DNA of 64,000 nucleotides, from the NCBI GenBank assembly GCA_027924645.1, contig BSBN01001753.1:1425042-1489041 (forward strand), written 5' to 3'. The notes beneath the pieces were generated by a model. It saw only the letters and a program-made list of their open reading frames with translations. It did no database searches and was not told where the DNA came from. Source of the DNA: Cunninghamia lanceolata (lineage: Eukaryota; Streptophyta; Pinopsida; Cupressales; Cupressaceae). This document shows positions 26,442 to 36,995 of the stretch, piece by piece. Positions within the stretch are counted from its first letter, which is position 1; every line of letters begins with the position of its first letter. The translations under genes and the position numbers were made by a program.

Positions 26442-27874
26442 GATGTCCTCGAAGGGTGAGGCTTCAGGGGTGTCTCCTGACATGGAGTTTCGGGCAGCGA
26501 TAGGCTCGAAGTCTCCAGATTAAGGCATGAAAACTTTCAACAATAGTCTTTTCACTCAGGATTCAGGATTCAGTGGAGCGGTGCGCCTAATGGTGCACGG
26601 ATCCCAAAGGTTAATGGTTGTCTCGAGCGCTGCAAGGAGAGGCCAAAGCTGGTCATTCCACTTGAGATGATTGCTGAAGACATTGAATATTATTCGAATC
26701 ACTCCTTGTATTGCAAATTTTTGGGAATGAGGACTTCGCTTCAGTTTTTGGAGTCTTGGGCCCAGAGAACTTGGGCATCAGAGGGTGAAATGGACATCAT
26801 GCTACTCGCAAATAGTTATTTTATGGTCACTTTTAACTGCTTGGCTGATCGCAATAAAGTCTTTGCCGGAGGCCCTTATTTTCATAACCAGGTGGGGTTG
26901 TTTATCAAGCCATGACATGCTGGCTTTATCCTCTCATAGGAGATGCCAAATCGTGTGCTGGTGTGGGTCTGTTTAACTTGGTTTCTAGTGGAATGTTGTC
27001 AGGAGGATACTTTGCAGTTGCTTGCTTCACTGCTGGGAAAGCCAGTTGATTCTTCAATGTCAACCTTAGGGAAAAAGGTAATGACTTTTGCCCGCATCTG
27101 TGTTGAAATTGATCTTAGCAAGCCCTTTCCTGACGTTGTGGAAATGTGTGCCGGATCTTTCTCTTGGGTGCAGCAGTTTGACTACGAAACTCTTCCTTTC
27201 CGATGTCGTCTTTGTCACACTTACGGTCATCTGTAGTGAAGGTGCCCTAAATATAAGCCCATGGACTCTCAGCCTTCACAACCTACTCGCAACCCCCTGG
27301 GGCTGATAAGGGAAAGGGCCTTGTCCCTGGTGAGGGGGTTGATGCTGAGGGTTTTGTTCCGATCAAGGCTCGTAACAGGAATAGGGGTCAAAAGCGGACC
27401 TTAAAGGAAAGACAAGATGAGGATTCATTTAACAGGTTTGAGGTTCTGGATGATCTCCATCAGCAGGAAGTGAACCCGGGGTTGATGAGTTTTGAGCAGG
27501 GGGTTGAGGGGTCAGCTCAAGAGATCAATACTTCTGGTGCATCTATAGAACCACAGGTTGATGAGGCTTTGCATATGGATATGGATCAGCAGATGGTGGT
27601 TTCAGTGGTGTCGGTGCCTTCTGCGGAAGCCCCAAAAGTGGGTGGGGACTCTTCTCTTTTTGGGAGGCCCTTTGGCTCAGTTGCAACTAGGAGTAGTAAA
27701 CCTTCTCCTCATTTGGACCTTATGCAACGGGACCTTAAGAAGGGTGGGGCGGAGAAATCTGTCAAAACTGGTAGAAAGGAGGATCTAGAAAAGATCAAAA
27801 TGATGGGTGAGACTTTGGTGGAGTCAGGGTCAGTAAAGACTCTGGATTCTCACTTTTCAAGCCCCTTGAAATGA
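26442..27874 (+). pseudogene. LINE ORF1, nucleic-acid-binding protein
   Basis: ORF1 proteins coat LINE RNA. The likely start is ATG 26442 (MSSKGEASG), but a stop follows within 30 codons and the frame shifts before 26600. A block at about 26600-26915 (LVIPLEMIAEDIEYYSNHSL...YFMVTFNCLADRNKVFAGGP) resembles the DUF4283-type region usual in plant LINE ORF1. A knuckle CRLCHTYGH begins near 27202, and its last part has two stops before the final Cys (about 27234). The 3' part (27470-27874) is charged and low complexity. It ends TGA at 27872-27874, overlapping the ORF2 start as ATGA. Confidence 0.75.
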
Positions 27875-30800
27875 TTGTGTTATCATGGAATCTAAGGGGC
27901 TTGAACAGCAGCCCTAGACAAAAAGTTGTTCACGATTTGGTTAAAAATCAAGGTCCTGATGTTCTTTTTCTATAGGAGACCAAGCTTACAGTTGAGTCTA
28001 TGTTCAGTCTGGCACCTAAGTTGTGGAGGAACGGGGATTGCCAATGCACTGGGGCCCATGGATCTTCAAAGGGTTTAGCTTGCTTTTGGAACCCGCAGAA
28101 GATATGTCCTCTTTGGTGGTTCTCTTCTAAGTTTGCTATGACTATGATTGCTTCCAGTTTTGAGACGAGGGAAGTCTTACTCCTCTCTAATATCTATGCT
28201 CCTCCTAACTTGCATGGTAAACAATCTCTATGGGCCCACATCAATTTTGTCTGCAGTTTGGCTCCTCTCCATCCTTGGATTTTGGCTAGAGATTTTAACG
28301 CTATTTTAGAGTTGGCTAAAAAGCGAGGTGGTATAGAAAGGTTGGATCCCTCTGTGCTGCTTTTGCACAATTACATTGATGCTTTGAATTTAGTTGATAT
28401 TAAGCCCAGTAATGGTCAGTTTACTTGGAACAATCACAGGGTTGGGGATAATTGTATTGCTGAGAGATTGGATCATTTTTTGGTTTCCTGCTACTGGGTT
28501 GGTGGTATGTGGTCTTCGTGTTCTAAAATCCTGGACTGGAGAGGATCTGATCACTGGCCTATCAAGCTTACTAGTGTGTCATCTTATGTGGCTCGTTCTC
28601 CTTCCTTTAGATTTCAACTCATGTGGTTGCGGGACCAGTCTCTGTTCGATTGTGTGGCCAATTGGTGGAGGTGGGGCAGACCTGCTTATGGTACGGTGAT
28701 GTATACCTTTGCTAAATTGTTGCAGTATGTGAAATATAAGCTCAAGCGATGGAATCATCAATGCTTTGGGAATGTTTTTCATGTTAAGGCAGCTGCTCAA
28801 GCTAAGTTGGATGGTATCACGAGACTAATAAGGGAGGATGGGGTGACTGAAGAATTACTTCATGACGAAGCTCAGGCTCTGAAAGCTCTGGAGGAGTGTG
28901 AGCTTCGGGAGGAACTATTTTGGAAGCAAAAGGCCTGGATAGAATGGCTTCAGGAAGGGGACAAAAATACTGCCTTTTTCTTCAATTCGGTGAAAGCCAG
29001 GAGGCATGGAAATTCTATCTCAGTTCTAGTTAATAATAGGGGTGAGCGGCTTTCTTCCTATCCTGAAATGTCGAAAGAGGTGGTGTAGTACTTCTCCTCT
29101 CTTTTTAGGGAAGCTTCACATGGGGGGTCACCTGAAGAAGCCCAGGCTCTATCCTGTATTCCCCCTTTGGTGACTAGATAAATGAATGAGCTTTTTATGA
29201 AGGATATCACTCTTGAGGAGCTTGAGGAGACTGTTTTTCAGATGAAGAAAGGGAAAGCCCCTGGTCCTGATGGCTTCCCGGTTGAGTTTTACCAAGAATT
29301 CTGGGACATTATCAAGTTGGACCTCTTAGCGGTTGTCCAAGAATCTCAACAGAATAAGCAAATGCTTAGGGCTTCAAATGCAACCTTTCTTACCCTCATA
29401 CTCAAGTGTGAAGGGGCAGATAGGCTAAGTCAATTCCACCCCATCTCTCTTTGCAATGTTATTTATAAAATTATTTCTAAGATTATTGCTGACAGGTTAA
29501 AAAGGGGGCTAAAAGAGCTAATTTCTGAGGAGCAGAGTGGCTTTGTGGAGGGCAGGCAACTTTTGGATAGTATTGTTATTGCTACTAAGTCCATTTACTC
29601 TATGGCCAGCTCCAAAGATAAGGCGATGTTTATTAAGTTGGATATGGCTAAGGCCTATGATAGGGTCAGGTGGTCCTTCCTTCGGAAGACTCTCAGTGCC
29701 TTTGGTTTTGGGGAAGAATGGATTCAGTGGGTTACGAGTTGCATTACTTTAGTTTCCTTCTCGGTGCTTATTAATGGGGAAGACACGGAGTTATTTGGTG
29801 CTTCTAGGGGGCTTCGTCAGGGAGATCCCTTGTCTCCGTATTTGTTTCTTCTCCTTGCTAAAGGTTTGGGGAGGCTGATTAGAAGAAACCTGGAGGATGG
29901 TCTTATTCAGGGTTGGCAATGGGGTGGTGCTTTGCCTCCGCAGTCTCACTTGCAGTTTGTGGATGACACTGCTCTGATGGGCATGGCTACAATGAGAGAA
30001 GCTGTTAATTTGCGTAATGTGTTGGATGTTTACCTAATTGCTTCGGGTCAAATGATCAATGAAGACAAGTCTTCCATATTCTTCTTCAATACTCTGGGCC
30101 CCATCCAGCAGAGGATTGCTCAGACTTTGTGTTTTCAGATTGGGACTCTCCCTTTGGTCTACCTGGGTATCCCTATCTCGGTTGGTCGTTTACCCAGGGA
30201 GTCTTGGCAGAATATTTTGGATAAATTTTAGGTGAAATTTAATCACTGAACTCATCGGTGGTTATCTTTTGCTAGGCGAGTTTAGTTAATTAAGTCGGTG
30301 GTGCAGGCTTTGCCCATTTACAGATGTATGCTCTAGGTTGCCCCGATGGGATTTGTTAAGGAGTTAGATTTGGTTGCTAGACAATTTTTATGGGCTGGTA
30401 ATCTGGCATCTTCCAAATGGAGTTTGGTTAGATGGGAGGTAGTTTGTAGCCCCAAACAGCATGGGGGTCTTGGGTTACGGCAGTCGGACTTGACTGGAGT
30501 TGCTCTGGCTGCGAAGTTGTACTGGCGTTGGTGCACTGAACAAAATAAGGCCTGGGCCAGGATTCTTTCTCAAAAGTACTTTCCAGGGATCCCTCAGTGT
30601 GATATTCCTCACTACCCCCTTATGGGGAAAGGCTTGGTGATTTGGGGTACTCTCAAAAAAGGGGCTGCTCTTATTAAGGAAGGCTTATTTTGTATTTGTA
30701 AACAAGGGTCCAAGGCTCTTTTCTGGACCGATTCTTGTGGTGGTTATCCTCCCATTATCTCTCAGTCTCCTAATTTGTTGCCTCTTTGCCAGAGATTTCT

Positions 30801-32192
30801 TGAGGTTGGTTAGTCTCGGGTGAGCGACTTTAAATCCTTTACTTCCTGCGGGCAACTGGAGATGGCTACCTGGAAGTCTCCTGAGGCTTGGCCGGTTGTT
30901 GGTTCACATGTGGAGCGTGCTGAATTGCTTAGTATCCTCTCTAGTCGGTGGTGTAGTTCCCTCCTAGAGGACGATGTGCTGGCTTGGTCTCCCAATCCTA
31001 AGGGAGTCTATACTATAGCCTCCGGATATCAGGTTTTACTGTCTCATAGAATGGATGGGGAGGAAGTTCAGTGGTGGAGGAAGGTTTGGAACGAGTTCTC
31101 CTAGCCAAAGTGCAACTGCTTTGTTTGGATCCTGGCCTGGAATAGATGTTTGACCTGGGACAATATCCGGAAGAGAGGCTTCCAGGGCCCTTCTGTTTGT
31201 GTTATGTGTGGGGCAGCCGAGGAAGACTCTGCTCACTTGTTTTTCCGCTATCCTTTTGCTACTCAGATTTGGCATTTTTGGTGGGATGTTTGGTAGAGTC
31301 CCTATTTTCATGCTTCCTCCTTGATTGATTATTGGAATGGTGTGGGTAAATCCCCTTCTATGGCTTCTTTCTTGCAGGACGTGTAGTTTGGGGGGCCTAT
31401 CTTTATGTTGTGGCATCTTTGGCTTGAGAGGAATCAATAGATTTTTTGTGGCGAGAAGAAGATGGTGCAACAAGTTTGGCAGAAAATCTTGGGAATGATT
31501 CAAGAGATGGTGGAGGCTAAGAGTGAGGTGAGTTTTCCTTTAATTAAGCGGGATGCTGAGGTGGTGGCGCGTTTGGGGTGGTGGCGGGTTTGGGGCTTCA
31601 GGGGCTGTTTGTGACTTCGGCTTGTGTCAGGAGAGGTCAGAAGGCTAATAAGAGAATTCGTAGGATTGGTCAGTGGCAGCTTCCGCCTAATGGGATTCTT
31701 AAGATTAATACTAATGGTTCCTCCAGGGGCAATCCCAGGCCTGCTGGTATTGGGGGGATAGGCAGGGATTCTGTAGGCTCGGTGATCTTCTTCTTTTTGG
31801 TCCCTGAGGGGATGCAGACCATCAGCATGATGGAAGGGTAGGCTATTCTCTATGCTTTTGAGAAGGCTTATGCTTTGGGCTGGCGACGGATTATTTGTGA
31901 ATCCGATTCCCAAGTTTTGATCAATTTACTCATTAAGCAGAAAGTGTTGGATGTTAGTTGGCATTTGGCATTGATTGTGCAATAGATTCTGTAGGTTAGT
32001 ATGTTAATGGATATAGTCACCTTTGTGCATATTCCACGTGAATGGAATAGGGCTACGGATTGCTTAGCGAAATGGGCGTCTGAACATTTAGATGGAGGGA
32101 GAACTGAGGAGTGGGAGTTGGCTCCTCCGATGCTTCACCTTGATTTGGAGAGAATTCTGGATGAGGATAGGGAGGGTTATGGTGATGGTTAA
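27871..32192 (+). pseudogene. LINE ORF2: endonuclease, reverse transcriptase, RNase H
   Basis: ORF2 nicks target DNA and reverse-transcribes the LINE RNA. It starts at ATG 27871 (MIVLSWNLRGLNSS), overlapping the ORF1 stop. The endonuclease spans about 27871-28580 (SNIYAP, RDFNAI, RLDHFLVS, SDHWPI). Reverse transcriptase follows at about 29182-30230 (KGKAPGPDGFPVEFYQ, GLRQGDPLSPYLF, FVDDTALMG). A zf-RVT-type region (about 31110-31440, with CVMCG...AHLFF) precedes RNase H (about 31680-31990, INTNGSSRGNP, ESDSQVLINL) near the end. At least twelve in-frame stops occur, mostly TAG (27973, 29086, 30229, 30283, 30334, 30811, 31102 and others), and there is one frameshift between about 31450 and 31600. 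It is inactive. Confidence 0.92.
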
Positions 32193-32278
32193 CTTCGGTC
32201 TTGTTTAGCTATTCTGCTTTTGTTGTTTCTTGGGCTTTTGGTCCCTTGCTTTCTTTGTAATGCTCCTCTTTGATTTTC

Positions 32279-32315
32279 AATAAAGTTTTTACCCCTTTTT
32301 ATTTTTAAAAAAAAA
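32279..32315 (+). terminator. LINE polyadenylation signal and poly(A) tail
   Basis: AATAAA at 32279-32284, then a T-rich stretch and nine A at 32307-32315, directly followed by the target duplication. Confidence 0.85.
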
Positions 32316-32433
32316 TTAAGTTGCTCATTCCTCCAAATTTAAATAAATAAATTAAATTTATTTAAATCCTCTCACTCTCCAAAAATAAAATATAATTAAA
32401 TATTTTATTTATTCTTCCAAAATCATGTGCAAG

Positions 32434-32666
32434 TAAATTAAATAAATTTATTTACTTAATTTACTTTTTTATCTTCCAAATCTTCTAAAAATAAATTAAA
32501 TAAATTTATGTATTTAATTTGCTTTCTTATCTTCCAAATCTTCTAAAAATAAATTAAATAAATTTATTTATTTAATTTTCTTTCTTATCTTCCAAATCTT
32601 CTAAAAATAAATTAAATAAATTTATTTATTTAATTTGCTTTCTTATCTTCAATATCTTCTAAAAAT
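32434..32666 (+). repeat. Four 59-bp tandem repeats, Gypsy-L left LTR
   Basis: Each unit joins a near-palindrome (AATTAAATAAATTTATTTA...) to a pyrimidine-rich half (CTTTCTTATCTTCCAAATC). The array lies about 240 bp upstream of the TATA box, so in the promoter part of the LTR. The same four units are at 47724-47956. Confidence 0.88.
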
Positions 32667-33396
32667 GCATTCCTCTTGTCATACAAAAGCAAAAGTTGAG
32701 TTAAAGCAACTTTGTTTTTAAATTAGAAAAATCTATTCTAATTTAAGAAAAATGAAAACTCATCCTCATCAAGAAAGCTTTTAACTCAACAAAGCTTCTT
32801 TTTGAATGACACGTGTCCTTCTTCTATTGATTACACGTTCCTCAACTATCCTCCTCCGTTGATCTTCTCATTTCTTCTCAACCATTGATCTTCTCCTACA
32901 CAACTCTATAAATACAACCCTCTTCTTCTTCATTTCATATCCATCGCTTGAGTAAACTTATGCTGCAGAAACACTAGCGCGCCTTTGGCACCCCCATCTC
33001 CATAGCACTTCATATCATCCATTTCATTAGTGTGTTGAAGCTCATCTTCAATCACACAAAGTATCATAGCCATTCTATTCTTGTCATCTTCAACAAGCAA
33101 GGGAACATCCGCTTCTGAGGGCTTCATTATTATCAAGATCAAGAAACAAGATAGGTGAACAATGGAAGGCATAAGGTAAAGGTTGTAAGTATCATCTTGT
33201 TCTTATTTTAAAACCTTTTATCTTCATATTTCATTGGTGTTTGGGTTATATTATTCATTTTGATTAATCCACATTTCACCAATCACATTTTTGGCACCCA
33301 CCATGGGGCCCTTGCCCCATTTCTAATCCAAAAATCTAAGTTTTTGAGACACAGGTTCTGTACAGGTTTCGTATAGACTTTTGATAGGTTGATTCA

Positions 33397-33700
33397 GTGC
33401 ATTTGAGCAATCCCGTGACACATATACATCCTGCTTCAGCACCTACGGAAATACGGCACATACAGACTCTATTTCGGCGCTTATACTCCCTGTTCCGGCG
33501 CTTTTGAACTTACGGCGCATATACTTTCCATCACGGTGCTTTTAGATTATTTGACGGTGCATTTGTTAGTTTAACACATTTACACCTTATTCCTACACTT
33601 TTGACATCTATCTTAGCGCATCTGTAAAACAGCGCATGCAAGCTCTGTTTCTACGCATTCAGACTGCATAGCGGCGCTTCTATTCTGCACTGTGGTTTTA
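33397..33700 (+). repeat. Degenerate GCGCATTTG-word repeat, copy 1
   Basis: Words such as GTGCATTTG, GGCGCTTTT, GGCGCATAT, AGCGCATCTG and ACGCATTC recur about every 20-35 bp without a fixed period. All are in the same orientation, inside the presumed leader intron. Confidence 0.65.
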
Positions 33701-34238
33701 GGGTTTCATATGATTTTGCTGTTTGAGCTAACATTTGTCTTGCAGGATTAGAGGCTGGATTAGATCATTTAGCTGCATTGATTAGTCCATTTAGATTAAT
33801 TAGGAGAAAAAGTAACAAAAAAATGCATGCATGCAACTTTCACGTAGTCTTTAACTAGGATGGAGAGTAACTGAACCACTGCTATCTTTGCATCACTATT
33901 ATTTGTTCACATTGCTATCTTACAAACGAAAAATGAACATTGTTATCTTTAAAAACACTTCAAAGTTAACAAATGCGTGAGTGCACAAATAGATAGCCCA
34001 TTTAGTTGTTTTCCTTTTAACTAGGATTAGATTAATTAGTGTTCTCTGTGTTTATTGAATGACAATAGGCTTATGCTCTCCCCTTTACTGGGTGACCAGA
34101 ATGCTAGACTTGTTATTCCATCTGTTTAACCTTTAGAGGGGCCTGCCCTTGGATGCACGCCTATCCAAGTGGGAACGACCCTGAGTGGAAACAGGCTAAA
34201 GCAAAGCCCTACCAATCAACTTAAAATAAATTGTGCTT

Positions 34239-34252
34239 GAGGCGAAAGCCTC
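34239..34252 (+). other. GNRA tetraloop hairpin in Gypsy-L leader
   Basis: GAGGC-GAAA-GCCTC is a perfect 5-bp stem with a GAAA loop. As RNA this is a very stable fold and could be part of a packaging or translation control structure. Confidence 0.55.
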
Positions 34253-35838
34253 CTGCAATGAGTGTTGTTGTGTTACACCGACGGCCAACCTCCCCCAAAA
34301 CCCTTTAAGGCGTAACCCTTTGAGGCTGGGAGACTCCATAACGGAGAGTAGTGCCACTACACATGTAACCACTCAAATGGTTGCCTTGACTACAAACCAC
34401 TTGTTTAGTATACCAAAACCCCCTATTTGTTGACACAAAAGACAGAGTCTTTGAAACGGCCTCGATTCATGTGATTCTTAGTAGAGGCAGCAGGGACAAT
34501 CCTATGGTTCAGTGGGGGTACGAGCCTAAGGAAACCTGGATCTGGTATGCATGAGAAGTGTGTGTCGTGGAGGGGAGCCGGTGCTACCAGATCTTGGAGC
34601 TACACGCTTTGAATATGCACAGCTAGAGGATTCAACAAATATTGTCCTATCCAGCCTAGGGTGTACTTGTTTTCTTGTCAAAAAGTCCAAAAATACCAAA
34701 AAAAAGATAAAAATCATGCAAACTTCTATGTGTTTGTTGTGTCTTTGCCATAATTGAAAATTAGAACTGAAAAAGACCAGGTTTTCAAACCAAAAACAGA
34801 AAATTTTGAAAAACATTCCAAAAAACTCTGAAAAACCAAGCTAAAACCAGATCGGCGCATTTGCCATGACTTGTGGCACATTTGCATAGACTTGTTGCTC
34901 ATTTGATCCCTGTTGCGACGCATATAAAATTTACTAGATTGGTGCATTTGCTTCGACCTGCAGCACATTTACCTTTTGAAGCCGCACATTTTTATCTGCA
35001 CGTCTATCATAATAAGCTTTTCTGATCTTGTGTCAATGGCAAACCAATTAGAATATATTGCTCAAAAACTCCAATATCTGCAATTGCAAATAAACTTAGG
35101 TCCCTCACCCCAAGATTATGTAGCAATTTCTTAACAAATCCAAGTCTTACAACAAGAAATGGCAATCTTGCACGCTGAACGTGCCAATACCAGCTACGCC
35201 TCATCCCAAAATCATACATCCTTTTCCCATCTTAATGATGCTCATGACAAGGCGAGCACCACCTCAAGTTGGAAATCGTATACCACTCTATCTACTAGTC
35301 CTCCTTCACCATCTTCTAAGACACATATTCCAAAACATACCAGTCCTATGTCAACACCACCATCAAGTTCCCCAAGCTCTAAACCGACAACCAAGGAATC
35401 CTTGGATGATTTATGGAAAAGAGTCTTTCCAAATTTATACAACCAGAGAAAAGCTAGGGAGAAAGTTAAATCCCCTCATTCACCTATCCATACACCTACC
35501 GATGATGTGATCCAAGGGCTACTAGCAGAGAGTCAACCATGTCCCCAAATTCCAGTCCTTGACCTTACAAGAGATGCTTCCAATAACATGTCAAATCCTA
35601 CAACCCCTTCATGTGATCCTCAATTCCTTGAGCTTATCAAAGAGTCTCCTACCATGAACCCAAGTCAAGAGATATTGCACCTTCATGTCGATAACCATCG
35701 AGAACATGTCAAGCCTATCCAAGAGCTATCCACTTCTATTCAAGCACCTCAAGCGTTATGTCAAGAGCACACTTTAGAGCATGTGGAAACATCAACCCAT
35801 TGTCTAAATCAAGATCAAAACACCCCCTTCCAATTTCC

Positions 35839-36930
35839 TGTTGGCAAGAGACACTATATGGATTCATGGTTGTTGTCATTGATGGCAACAAAGGTCATCC
35901 CACACATCCGCAAGTCATGATGTGTCTCTACCGAAGTCAGAATAAAGAATGTTGTGGTCCGGTGAACAAGAACAGAGCATGTGGCAAGGTCCGACAGATT
36001 GATCCGGATCTCTCAGAGGAAGTGTCTTGGTGCAGTGCGGATTTGGGGAAGTCAAGAGGACTACCTTGAGTGGTATATTCCAAGGATTTAGCCTCCGGTG
36101 ATGGACAAGGAAAAAGATATGAATAGTTGAGTACCGGATTCCTGAGAGACAGTGAAAATAGAGGAAGAACTGACTGACAGAGTATCAGACTACTTTCCGG
36201 ATATGTTACTATTGATGATAGAGGTTGTGAAGGCATGAATCATGTTTGGCCGACATGATTAATAATATCTACAAGTATATGCTTGATCCGCATTGCTTGG
36301 TAAGGAAGGATTCAGCCGACAGAACAAGAGTTTGTAAGAAACTAGACTGTTCCGGATGCCGACTAGAAAGGTGATGAAATTACTTGTGCGGATATATATA
36401 GAGGATGGATTTAGTTGTGAAGTGTGTGATTGTGTGAAGATATATGCGAATAAGTCCAGAACAGAGCAGAAGTAGCAAAAAGGATCCGGTATGTGAAAGA
36501 TAGCAGAATAAAGAACAGAGGAAAGATGAAGTGCAGCAGATCAGTGTACTGAGCCTAACCGGAACTGAACTCCAGCATATGCAGATGCTTCCAATCAGTT
36601 CAAGACTGTGATTCTTATCACTTTGTAGACAGTGTGTCTTCTTGTAGGCAGTGGGCCTCTTGTGAGCAGTGTGCTCGGGCAGTGAGCCCTAATTGGCAAG
36701 TGCCATTTTTTTGTAATCTCCTATTCTTCTAACAGAGAATAATTTTGGGTTAATCACCCCGTGGTTTTCTCCCTTAACAGGGTTTCCACGTCAAAAATAC
36801 TATGTTATGTGTTTCTTATTTCATGGTAATGTTTTTGTGTTTGATTCAATGCTGCATCAATTAATAAGAAAGTTCAATAAGGGAAATAATTAGGATAACT
36901 GATTCACCCCCCCCCTCTCAGTTATCAACA
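35839..36930 (+). repeat. NA-5 5' LTR
   Basis: It opens TGTTGGCAAGAGACAC and ends GTTATCAACA. TATATATA at 36393-36400 is the likely promoter. The region from about 36610 on matches the complementary segment of the Copia-3 LTR closely, while the U3 part upstream is different apart from a short TTGTCATTGATGGCAACA-like start. Confidence 0.95.
36627..36705 (+). other. Five-hairpin AGTG-loop array, NA-5 5' LTR
   Basis: The units are AGAC-AGTGT-GTCT (36627-36639), AGGC-AGTGG-GCCT (36646-36658), GAGC-AGTGT-GCTC (36664-36676), GGGC-AGTGA-GCCC (36677-36689) and TGGC-AAGT-GCCA (36694-36705). Every stem pairs perfectly, yet each has a different sequence, and four loops share AGTG. It lies about 230 bp after the TATA box and 230 bp before the primer site, so in the genomic RNA leader. 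Confidence 0.82.
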
Positions 36931-36932
36931 AT

Positions 36933-36945
36933 TGGTATCAGAGCC
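36933..36945 (+). promoter_or_regulatory. NA-5 primer binding site
   Basis: TGGTATCAGAGCC two bases after the 5' LTR, complementary to initiator methionine tRNA and identical to the Copia-1 and Copia-3 sites. Confidence 0.95.
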
Positions 36946-36995
36946 AAGTTCCTCCTAATAGAGCCTAACAGCTTGAGGAAGATCTAGGAGTTCAA

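Larger units (their letters stand above)
25959..32315 (+). mobile_element. L1-type LINE, full length but mutated
   Basis: The 6.36-kb element is flanked by a 15-bp duplication TTAAGTTGCTCATTC (25944-25958 and 32316-32330). It has a GC-richer leader, two ORFs, AATAAA at 32279 and a terminal A run at 32307-32315. Base composition and gene direction differ clearly from the AT-rich LTR on either side. The order ORF1, endonuclease, reverse transcriptase, Cys-His region, RNase H is that of plant L1 elements. Confidence 0.95.
25713..33287 (+). repeat. Gypsy-L left LTR, split by a LINE
   Basis: The LTR parts are 25713-25958 and 32331-33287, about 1.2 kb together, interrupted by the LINE at 25959-32315. 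It has a TATAAATA at 32907-32914 and ends CAATCACA. Close to the end, GTAAGTAT (33185-33192) is a strong 5' splice site match. An 80-codon antisense frame near 32930-33172 is not supported as a gene. Confidence 0.88.
33288..35035 (+). other. Gypsy-L leader with primer site and probable intron
   Basis: The primer site candidate TGGCACCCACC starts at 33292. No coding frame is seen for 1.7 kb. A splice acceptor CTTGCAG ends near 33744 and pairs with the LTR donor at 33185 to suggest a leader intron. Two stretches hold scattered GCGCATTTG-like words (33397-33700, 34854-34990). Near 34100-34450 the leader has short GC-rich inverted repeats, including GAGGC-GAAA-GCCTC (34239-34252). Confidence 0.55.

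Noticed and set aside
32930..33172. About 80-codon minus-strand frame in both Gypsy-L LTRs (also 48193-48432)
   Set aside because: It overlaps the transcribed LTR end in antisense, and the second copy differs by indels. No promoter or domain is seen.
33397..33700. CRISPR-like or satellite array
   Set aside because: The words vary in sequence and spacing and there are no fixed repeats and spacers; the window is eukaryotic.
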